Positions 26,701 through 38,700 of a stretch of 64,000 nt of DNA are shown here, in pieces. The position numbers and the translations under genes are program-made. The stretch is from Gari tellinella (taxonomy: Eukaryota > Mollusca > Bivalvia > Cardiida > Psammobiidae), in NCBI GenBank assembly GCA_922989275.2, contig OV277864.1, positions 55,985,550-56,049,549 of the forward strand, in the 5' to 3' direction. Positions within the stretch are counted from its first letter, which is position 1; each line of letters begins with the position of its first letter. The notes beneath the pieces were generated by a model. That model was not told the origin of the DNA and did no database searches. It saw nothing but the letters and a program-made list of their open reading frames with translations.

Positions 26701-29700
26701 TTCTAGTAGATAATAGCTTAAAGCTGGCTGAAAGTAAAGCAGAATGCGCCTCAATGCGCATTCTGCTTTACTTCCAACCTGCTTTAAGTGGTCACATATC
26801 TTTAAAACTAGAAACTGGCTATTGGGTAATGGGTTAAGAAACATTCTGCTTTACTTTCAACCAGTTTTAAGTAGTCCCTGTCTCCAAACCCCGAAACAGG
26901 CTATGGAGTAACATGGTTTTGCTATAAGTGTGCTATAGAGATAAAGCATGAAGTGTGTGAGTATTTGCTATATTTACCTGTTGCTGTAGGTACATGATTC
27001 TCTGTTTTAGCTGTTTGATCTGTCTGCCTGCAGAGTTGTTGACTAGAGGTGATTTCCGTCTCACAGGAGACATGTCTGTATGAGGGGAGATAACTGGGGA
27101 TGTGGCCATGTCCCTGTAAGCTGTTGCTGTAAAATAAAATAGAATAACTAGACAGTGCTGCAGAAATTGGGAGTATTTCAAAAACTAAAATCTTTATTTC
27201 TTCATTAAACCCTATGTTGTCTTCGAGACGATTCTAATGAGTAGGAACACCATAGGATTTGGAGCTGAAATGAGTGAGAATATGTTGGATATGTTCAGTT
27301 TACTCCCTCTTATCTGGAGCCCTGTAGAGATGTAGCTGGGTCTGTAGGATACATGCCGTAATGAACCTAGTATTGGGACAGACTGGCCTGAGCAAACAGT
27401 GTAGACCCTCAGAAGCAGTCTGATAAGGATCTACACTGTTTGCTATTCAGCCTGCACCTTTTGAACAAATTTCAGTATGATTAAAGCAATAAGTTCAAAT
27501 TTTACTATAATAACAGCAGTTTCAAAGATATTGTTCCAACTTTTAGGATTTTTTGGGGTAAAATGCCTACTGGCTGCATAACCTGTATAAGGGAAACCAT
27601 GCTACTTTCACCCATTCATGACTTTCTTTAAAAGTTGAAGCATATATGCACATCTGTGGTATATGAGCAAACATTCTGTAAATTGTCGGTGAAAAAAACA
27701 ACAGTTTACACAATACTGCACGTTTTGTTCTTCACTTTTGGTATTTTATCGCTTATTATGTAAAATTATAAGCTTGTAGCCTGCAAACTGAGAGTTAAGT
27801 TAAGACGGACAAAGTATGTACTGTATTTATAGAAATAGCAAAAAAATCAAAAAGGTGCAGATCGAACGATCAAGGCAGGTTGCGGTAAACTGTATATTTT
27901 ATTCCGACGTTTCGTCTATACAATAGACTTCTTCAGGGTATTTATGGAAGGAAGAATGAATGACCATACAAGCGTAAAACAGAATGTGACTGGGCTAATC
28001 GCTGTAGGAACATAACATAAAAACATTCTTATTGCATTTGGTTCTGTGTTCCAGACAAAAGTATATTACTCCTGCCGATTCTAATTTTTTGGACACACAT
28101 TTTGCCCCATCATTTCTGCATGCCTTTGACTTTGATGTACTATTTTCCTGGTTCCCTGATTTACGCCTAGCTTCTGTGTTGACAGTTAAGGGTTTAACAT
28201 CACATACAGTCCAACTTCCAAATCTCATACTTTGTTGAATTGAAAAACAAGTATGTTCAACTTGACCAAGCTTGCAGTAATCAAATTCATTTGTAGAAAT
28301 GTTGGTCAGCTCAAAGTTAATTAAATGTGTAAAAAGGCATATTTATGTAGGTTAACGGGGTTAAATCATATATGTTGATGACTAGTGAGTGACTTACCCC
28401 TGGCTTCTGTATGCCTGGGTGGGGGAGGCACATCATGCATTCTGTCTACATGCTGTCTGGCAGCATGGTGAGCACGTACTGATTGCTTCATGGGCATTGC
28501 CTGTAACAAAGAAATAGATACAACTTTTGAAACAAATCCTATCAAAATATAAAAGTATAATCACAAAGGATTCAGAGATGAAAATCAGTTATGTTTTCCA
28601 CCAAAAAGAAACTGAGAGAGACAGACAGTGAGAGACTGAAACAAACAGACAGAAAGAGAGAAATAAATGTAGAGGGATAAACATTGTCATTGTGACATAT
28701 ATTATAATAATCAAACAGGCCTCACCCTTATAAGAAGGATTAATCAATGGCCTGGTTAAACTTAACTGGATGATGATGATGATGATGAACCCTAAAAAGT
28801 CAAACATGGACTAGACTTAATTGAAAAATAGAATTGTCCAATTGAGGTTTTAGGGAGGAAAGGGTTAAAGATAGTCGGAGGAGTGTTAAACTGACTCTTC
28901 TCATTCTGCGTCCTGTTTTCTCCCAGCTGGAGTCTGTTGTAGAACTGTCCGGATGTGCAGCCCGGGACCTGTGTACAATCCTCTCACCCAGCGTATCAGT
29001 TCCTACCTCCTCTCTGAAGAGTAAAATCATCAGGTCAAAACAGCAAAGAAATATGTAGAATTACCACATGTCTTATCACAAAAATCAAGCAACAGTTACA
29101 TTCAGTACTGAGAAATAAACTTGACACATATTTGCAAACATTTTGGATCCTCATCAGATACCTAGAATACATGTCTGATGATCCAAACTGTTAACTCTTT
29201 CAGCACCATGGACCTGTTTAAAATATAAACATTACATTTGCAAACAGTGTAGACCCAGATCACAGGGTTCCTATAGGAGCACTCTGACCAGTCTGTGTCT
29301 ACACTGTGATAATTTAACTATTAAACTACCCAGGCTGATGGTAACTTAAAGCAGGGCATGTGGCATAATGGGTTAATTAGGATTATAATGTTTATCTGAT
29401 CTTGATCCAACGACAGTGACTTACTCGTCATATTCTTCATCTTCTGACAGTTCCTCCCAGCCTTCTTCGATAAGCTCATCAAACTGAAACAAACAACAAG
29501 AGGAACAATGATGACAAAGTGGACATTATATCGCTCACCTGATGATATTGTACCTGATGACAAGTCTGAGCAAGTTTTATCAAGATTGAGGCAATCAAAC
29601 AAATTTTACTGATTCTTTATTAAAATTTTGAGCTGAAGGTTGATTTGTTGATTTTATATTGCCTTAATTGTATTTTAGCCATATTATAAGGTCTGGGGGC

Positions 29701-32700
29701 CTGTCTTATGAAACGTCATACGATAAAAACGGTCGATAAAAACTTTGAAATACGCCTAATTTCTGATTTTCCATCTAATCCTGTCTTGTAACATCTCTTC
29801 GGAATCATCTTTTCGAGGCGATTCTAAAGAGATGAGACAAGACAGGATTAAATGGAGAAATAAATAATAATTTAGAGTTTTAGAAACTGACCTATGACAA
29901 CATTGTCGTACGTTGTTTAGTAAGACAGGCCCCAGCTGATTACAGATGGTGGCTCTTCATACACTGTTTCAGGTACAAACCACTGGGTAGAACCACGGAC
30001 CTTTTGCAAGCCAGCTGGAGGCTTCCCCAGATAGTTCTGATACAGGGATTTGAACTCACAGTTGGTTACTGTGACTATTACCACTTCCTAACCAAGGCTG
30101 CTTGCACTGCCTTGCAGGTCCAAGTAAATGTCAATGTAGACGAACACATGAAACACTGCACACTTATGCCATACTTGCTTGCTACAAAAACAGTCTCTGT
30201 ATACAGAAAGAGTTGTAGATTAAAAGGTCACAGGTATTATAAGTGATGAAACTTAAGGTTGCTTACCTTTCTGTTAGCACTTTGGTTGAATTGTGATCTA
30301 GGCTTGTGTCCTTTTCGTCTTGACTTTCCAGGAGATTTGACAATCACTGTTTTAACATTGAGAGCTGCTGAGGCGGCCTTGTTGGCGTTAATCTTACTGA
30401 TTGACTTCTCCTCCTCCAGTTCTCGCTTCAGCCTGAAGTGATAGTACATGTCTTTAACTCTTTCAACACAAGTAACGCTTGTGGGTTGTTTGGTTCCCTT
30501 TTAGATCATTTTAGTTACCAAAACATGAACCAGTCTACTTGGAATTTCGGGTACAGTGTAGCTCCATTATATCACGGAAGTTGGGGTCCAGTGAATGAAA
30601 TCCCTGATGAGGTTTGATTGCGATATAGCAGAATTCTGAGCTGATAGTGATAAAATTTGTCATTAACTCTTCAACATCATGGACCTGATAAAGGTTAATG
30701 CAATCATTTATGACAGATAGTTGTTCAATGCAGAAAGAAATATGCCATCTCCACAGGCACACTATTACTTCAAAGTACAGTGTAGCTCCATTATATCGCG
30801 GAAGTTGGGGTCCACGAAATGAAATCCGCGATGTGGTCGGATCGCGATATAGCCGAATTCTGAGCTGAACTATATTCTGCTGTATATTCCATTGCCAAAC
30901 GCTATTATATCAATGTCATGCAATAAACACGGTTTCTTGGTTGATTACCTTGTTATTTCTTGTCAAAACAAGTCTTTATATGCACTGTCATATCTAGCAT
31001 CAGCGTTTTCATGTGTATTATACCGAATGCGTACTTTCGTTTTTGACAACGGCCGCCATTTTGAATAAAATGTGCGTGTGTATCAGTTAATCGTGGAACT
31101 CACACTTAATGTCTATATCGCGATTAGAACGCGGATAAAATGAGATTTTCTCGATTGAATTGTCAAAAGACGTAGCGCGGTATATGAAATTGAAAGAACA
31201 ATGAAACCAATTTTCAGTTCACAGGTTAAATATAATTTATTTCTTGGCCGACATTGTTCGAGTACGTTGTTATCTGGTACGAATCGCAGTTATGATTGTA
31301 AGCGTCTGATTGATGTATCAAAATATGAATGACTGTGATTTTAATGTCTGTGGTTATCTTTCCACTGCTATTAATACGGATTAGTCGACTTTGATAGTTA
31401 TAACTCAATCAGGTTAGTTTGCTAATTATTGCTAAATAATGAGGGAAACCGCGCATGCGCGAGTTCACTCAGTAGGCCTATTGTTTGTTTGTTAGTGCAC
31501 CTGTCAATCAACGCAGGGGGATGACACATGCGCAGTCCACAGATGGTGATAATTGACACTGATTACGCAATTATAATGACCTGTTAAAGGAAGAATTATT
31601 AAAGAAACAGAAATGATCGCTACTCGGCTTTTATTGACTTTTAGTATACATATTGGAAAAAATGGGGTCCAAGCCGTGACCGCGATATATTGGCTTTCGC
31701 GAAATAGCGGACCGCGAAGTAATGGAGCTACACTGTAATACAGCAATCACTAATCCTATAGCTTCAATAAGCTTTTTAATTGAGTTGGACGTGTATTTAA
31801 ACTATTAGTTATTACTACTACATAGAAAGAGAGTAAGAGGGGTCAAATTTGTAAATTGATGACGAGGTCTTGTACCAAGGTATGTGTGCTGCAAGTAGGA
31901 AAGCAATAGGTCAAAGGGTATAGCTGTTGAGAACACTTTCCTGAAACTACATGACATGGTGACAACCTAAGCTTTCCTGACATTTTACAGGGAAGTCTGA
32001 CAGTATATTGTACCTTTGTATATCTCTCTTTAGGTCAGTCTGGTCCATTCTATGCTGAGAAGCCTCCTTCTTCAGATCCATGATATCTCCCTTCAAAACC
32101 CTACAACACAGAGAGATTGAAAAAAATGTTTCTCTCACAGAACTGCCATCTTATGTCTTTACCTTTTCATCGTACAAATACCTTTTCACCTTTTCTTTTA
32201 TCTCTAATATCATAAGAAACTAGAAATATGCTTAACCATAAATGCAAATACTTTATTAGTCTATAACTGATCTAATCACAAAAAGTTTAAGGCCTGATTG
32301 GTAGGTGACATATTTTGATGCCTTTACTCAGTGAAAGCATTGAAGACATGACAGATTGAAGCAGTAAACATTAGCTTTTGTATCATTATCATCCTACTTT
32401 AAGAGTTCACATGCTTTAAATCCTGCAGTTATTGGGGAAGGCATTAAGAACAATATATGATTCACAAGTATTGTACTATCAGGAGTTGTTTAACCCTTTT
32501 AAACCCAGTGGATTCTTCTATGTTTATATACATATTATATGTATTGGATTAGTCCATTTTTTATCAAAGGGATGGCTGGTCAAAATTTTCATTTTCAATG
32601 TTTTATATTGAAATTCCTATCAGTAAACAGTGTAGACTCTGATCAGACGCCGCATAATGCGGCGTCTGATCAGAGTACACTGTTTGCCTATGTCTCATAT

Positions 32701-35700
32701 ATGGGATTGTGGGCACAAATGGCTTTTAATACTTAACTTGTTTCTGGTTTTGAATACAGGTGACCACTTAAAGCAGGCTGAAAATTAAGCAGAATTTGCC
32801 TTAAGGCACATTCTGCTTTACTTTCAGCCTGTTTAAGCCATTACCTGCTAGGATTATAGAAAGTATTTCTTACAGTGCATATTCATGACAATCTAAAGAC
32901 AATTTTCTTTAGGAGAGGAGTAAATTACATGCGTAAAAAGGCATATCTATGGAGTAATGGGTAATTGTACCTTTTTTCTTCCAGGAGCACATCTTTGTCA
33001 CTCCTAACATCTCTAAGGTCTCTCTCTAGTCTCTCAATAACAACATCCTTGTTCTGAACCTGTAAATATAACAGTAAATGTAGAGCACACAAGAGGGACA
33101 CAATGGACCTGAAATCCATTACCTGAGTATATTGAGCCCTATAGATTTACCTTTGAGTTTCACCAATAATCAAAATCCTCTATATAGTTTGTTAAAGTTT
33201 TATCAAAGTCAACTTGAGTGTAAACATTGGTAAAATCTTGCCTTTTCTAGAATATATGTGTGTAAGTCTGTCATCTTCTTAAAAAATATCAAATTTACAG
33301 GGAAAGGTACATTCTGCTTTACTTCCAACCTGCTTTAAGTGGTCACTTGTCTTCAAAACTAGAAACAGGCAATGAGGTAAAGACTAAAGAGTAAATGAAT
33401 TTGCACCAACCTCAGATCTAAGCAGGACTATTTCAGACTTCTGTGTTGTAGCTCCATCTAGCTCTCTTGCCATCTTCTTCTTGTCGTAAGTCTTCTCTGT
33501 AATACAGTAGGAACAAGATTGATAAACTTGTCAGAAAATCAACCAAATTATTTTGACCTATTACAAAGATACACATTTTTATGCCATCATTGAAGAAAAT
33601 AGTTCTACTTTTTAAAGTTATGCATAAACGCTGCAAGAGTTATGTCCTATATCCTAGCAGGCTAGCTTAAAACAGGCTTAACTCATTGAGTCCTAGTGAC
33701 GCATATATGCGTCATTTACCAAGTGTGTACTTGTGAAGAATGCGCTTGTCCCAGGCAAAATGTGAAGTCCCTGATCAGAGGGCTCCTGCAGGAGCCCTCT
33801 GATCAGGAACTCCACTGTTTGTCATTTTGCAATTTATTACAAAAAAACAACCCTTATTAGTCTAAAATGGATCAGCCTTCATTACGAACTGGAATTGTCC
33901 ATTGGAAGTTTCAGGGGATAATGAGTTAAAGTAAAGCAGAATCTGCCTTGAGGCACATTCTGTTTTACTTTCAACCTGCTTTAAGTGGTTACCTGTCTTC
34001 AAATCTAGATAAAGGTTATTGAGTAAGGCGTAAGAAAAATAAGCACACTTACTTGAAGAGGCTTACTTTTATCATACTTCAACTAAAAATCTGCCTTAAA
34101 GCAAGCCTTCTTTTGAACAATAATCATACTTTGATTCGACTATAACAGACTGCAGTTAGCCAATGTAAAACCCCGAAACACAGCCTTTTAATTTCATCAA
34201 CCAAATCAAAACTCTTCTTGAAATTTGGAACTGTCATTAAAAGGCTTATAATAGTATACCACTGGGTTAACCCTTTGAACCCTAGTCCCGCATATAGGCG
34301 TCCTTTTCAAACAGTGTACATGTGAGTAGTACACTTGTCTTGTGCAAACAGTGAAGACCAAGATCAGAGGGCTCCGAAAGGAGCCCTCTGATCAGGGTCT
34401 TCACTGTTTGTCATAATGTCAATTATTGACAAAAACAACCCTTAAAAGTCAAAAATGGACTAGACTAAAATGGAAATTGGAATTGTCCATTTAAAGTTTC
34501 AGGGAGGAAAGAGTTAACACATTGAACCCTATGGATTTGTTTACTTGTCATTAAGAAACAGTATAATTGTGAAAAGTACACTTAACCTTTGCAAACAACG
34601 TAGACCCTGATCAGTGTTTTCTCCAGCCCGCGCCCTTGCGTTTTTTAGCACACTAAAATCACGAAGAACGCTGGCGTACTTACCCGGTGGGCCCTTTAGG
34701 ACGCACTCGCGGTAATAAATGACCATTGTTGTTTTCAATGGGTAATCCAAAATTTATAGCGGTTCAAACTCTATTTTGGAATTCCTCAAGATTGCTATAT
34801 ATAGCTGTATAAAGTTCTAATAATAAACACAAAATGAAACCGAGACTGTTCTCCATTTGCGCAACATGATCGTCTCCGCGCTTTGTGCAATTAAATTGCA
34901 CTGCATTTCCAAGCTTCTAGAATAGGCATAATGTAGGTTGAATGCGGGACCAGTTAAAAAATATCGGTATCGCATAAAAATGAATCCGTATCTATCAAAT
35001 TCGACAATGTATCTTCCCAAGATGATTTAAAACGATTGCTTTTAATGGAATGAACAATAAGATCTGAGTGCCTAAAGAGCGCGAGATAAATACTTGTTAT
35101 TTGAAAAATCCGGCAAACGATTGTCCCGGAAAAATTACAATTGATACCCCTCTAGGCAATAATTGAAATATACATGTATGGCAGACGGTGCAGTGATCAA
35201 GTTGAAAATATTGAGTTTTGTAAACATGAAACAAAACAGACGCAGGGTCAGTAGATGTAGTTTAGTCTCAAAATAAAAGTATCCCAAACTTTATTGAAAA
35301 GTCTAAAACAAAATGTCGCAATGAGATTTTCCAACTCGGACTCGCTAAAAATTGTTTCATTGAAAGTGAAAGTAGCTTTACCATGTTGACATGCTTAATA
35401 CGGACAAAATAATCGCTGGCTGAATTACAACACAGACACGAAAACAGTGTTTTGTTTAGTTCGTGAAGAATTAGACAAAACCCAGTCTGATGTCAACATG
35501 CAACTGCAAGGAAAGCACATCGACTCTGCATTTGCCTAAATTAACAGTGGTACGATTTGCTCTGACCGATTCATACATGAAACACACCATGGTTAAACAA
35601 ATCAAAACATTTTATGATAATTGAAAAGCATGGAGACCGTTTAGTTAACTTCAAAACAGTATATTAAATAAGCAAAGAATTATTATTACAAAGTTTTAAC

Positions 35701-38700
35701 AATTTTTTAAAAAGGCCCTCTAGTTTGGAAAAGGGCCCCCTAAACTGTTACCCATGGGCCCTCAAGGGCCCCTTGTGTGCAAAAGCTGGAGAAAACACTG
35801 CCTGATCAGAGGCCTCTAATAAGGATCTGCACTGTATATCATTTTGTTAAAGATTGTTTAAATCAAGCCTAAATATTAAAAATATGAAGCTATTGCCTAC
35901 CTTCTCTCCTAAATAGTCTAAAATGGACTAAGATTTAATTGAATATTTAATACGAAGCTATTGCCTACCTTCTCTCTCCTGCTCGAGGGTGACTCTGAGC
36001 TCATGTATGGTGGCTGCATCCTGACTGGCCTGTACCCTCAGACTGTCCACCTCCTCCTCCAGGCTCATCCTAATACAGAGAAGTAAATTTACAGTCAACA
36101 CACAAACATATAGCTCAGCAAATTTAACCCTTTCCTCCCTGAAACTTAAAATGGACAATTCCAGTTTCCATTTTAGTCAAGTCCATTTCTGACTTTTTAG
36201 GGTTGTTTTTGTCAATGTTTTGCATCATGACAAACAGTGAAGACCCTGATCAGGACAATTGTACTATTCACATGTACATTGTTTGAAAAGGACGCCTATA
36301 TGCGGGACTAGGGTTCAAAGGGTTAAGCAATCACTTGATAAATGAGCCTTTTTACGCCTTAAACCCATTACCCCATAAATACGCTTTTTGATTAATTTAT
36401 CAATATCTACTTTTTATTTCATCAAATTCCGTCAAATAACGCCACAGTACGTGAATTATAACGAAAATATGCATCAAATTGTTTTATGTCGTTTTCACGG
36501 TACATAGCAACGAATGTACATGTAGGGGTGATCTGTTATTTGTCCACAATAAACGGCCTATGCCACTGGAACTTTCACCAAATATTATAAATCATCTTTA
36601 AATGAAATATTATCAGTTTTATATAATTTACATAGAATGCAAAATTAAAAGAAACTTTACCTGTTGAATTTTGACCAATGAGATCGCTCCGTTCATTCGA
36701 TTCATTCCGGTATTCAAAATGGCATTCACAATGAAATGAGTCTTTCACTTGTCAATTTCGTGCCAAATTACATGTATATTTCATATAGCTGATAGTGAAG
36801 AGGGTCATGTTCCGACACAAACGCATTTGCTCTTATGAAATTAGGTGAAAGTTCCAGCCGTAAAGGCCGTTAAATGTGCAAACAGACTAGATTACCCCTT
36901 ATTTTGGGCAATAAATTCTGTACCGTGAGAACGACATAAAACTTTTTGATGCATGTTTTCGTTATAATTCATGTACTGTGGCGTTATTTGACGGAATTTG
37001 ATGAAATAAAAAGTAGATATTGATAAATTAATCATTTCCCGAGGGTACCACAAGAGAATATCGGCGATTGAGTCTATTTTAGCATCAGCTTAAGTCGATA
37101 GTAAAGCCTAGGTGTTGAATTGCGCTCTTTACCTTGTATCTATAATAGAAGTATAGTAAAAAAAAAAATTTTTTTAAAAGGGGGGGGGGTTCATAGATAA
37201 TATAAAGTATGTGTCAAGTACCTGTGGTTCCACCTTATACACATATGAATATACATGTATATCATAAGAAATATTTTCTATTTTCTCCATTTTCTATGAG
37301 ATTGTAGCTTAAAGCAGGCTGAAAGTAAAGCAGAATGTGCCTGCTTTAAGTTGTCACCTGTCTTCAAAACTAGAACTCGGCAATGGGGTAATGAATTAAA
37401 GCAGCTACTGCATTTAGAGTTCAAAATATCTTGTGTTTACTGTCTAAATCAATAAACTATTAAAGTTCACAAAGATTCTAGAAACAGGCTATGGTGCAAT
37501 GGGTTAACAAGATCCTCAGCAAAAGTACAGCAGAAAGCTCTTAAAAGAATTTCCTGCATTACTTTTGTCCTCCATTAGGCAACCACCTGTCTTCAGAGAG
37601 CTTAATACTTAATTTACCCTTTCAACCCTACAGCCGTCTGTAGAGATTACTCATTACATATGCAAACAGTGTAGACCCTGATCAGAGGGCTCCTCTGATC
37701 AGGGTCTGAACTGTTTGATGTTTTCATTGCTTTAACCCTTTCAACTCTACAGCCCTCTGTAGAGATACTGATTACATGTGTAGACTCTGATCAGGGTCTT
37801 CACTGTTCGATATTTTCATTGGTATTGTTGTGATATCAAAAATACAACAGTAGACTGGTTCAAATTGCCTGTACTAGAAGAGTCCAAAAGGATAATAAAT
37901 AACCACAAGAGATATTTAGGGTTGAAAGGGTTAATCAAAAGGTGGCACATTAAAACAAGACATGAGATTACAGGAATGTGCTCAGCGTTAGCAAGAGTTA
38001 TGCCCCTTACCTTTCCACGGCCATATTCCTGTTTTCAGATTTGAAGTAGGCGAGCTCGTTCCACACAGCTCCACTGTCCTCATGACGGAGATCTTTGGGA
38101 TTCGCTCTCTTCACCTGTCTCTTTTTCTTGGATCTGAAATGCAGGTACTGTCACAGTTATCTCCCTTTGACCAGACTAGAACTTTAAGAGGATTTCTGAT
38201 CAGTGTGGTTTAGCCATATTTAACCCCATAGCATGTTTCTAGTTTTGAATACTGATGACCTCTTAAAGCAGGTTGAAAGAAAAGCAGAATGCCTCTTATG
38301 GCACATTCTGCTTTACTTTCAGCCTGCTTTAAGCTAACATCTGCTAAAATATAGAAACTATTTGTTATCATATATATTTATGACTGTATCAAGTGGAACT
38401 ATTATCTTTTGTGGAGGAATAAATTAAAGGCGTAAAAAGGTGTATTTATGGAGGAATGGGTTGAAGTGTTAAATAGTAAACTCGGACAGTTGGAAGTTTT
38501 ATACAGGACACTAATATGGCACAAATCTTCTGAAGTGTACATTTGTCCTAAACACATGACTCCCTGAAACTTCAAATGGGCAATTTTATTTTCTGAATAA
38601 GTCAAGTCTATTAATTGTTTTCTATTAAAGGGACATAGGCAAACAGTGTAGACTTTGATCAGACGCTGCAGTATGCGGCGTCTGATCAGAGTCTACATTG

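Noticed and set aside
27995..28228. Minus-strand ORF of 77 codons next to the hammerhead-like motif
   Set aside because: No recognisable reverse transcriptase or GIY-YIG motif, no splice sites in phase with neighbouring exons; likely random.
34541..35020. Two ORFs of 67-69 codons inside the 1.19-kb element as a transposase remnant
   Set aside because: No DDE-type motif, zinc finger or hAT dimerisation motif could be seen; too short and in different frames.
35880..35910. Second copy of the exon 12 donor context (TTGCCTACCTTCTCTCC)
   Set aside because: A small local duplication without exon sequence attached; using it would add intron with stops.
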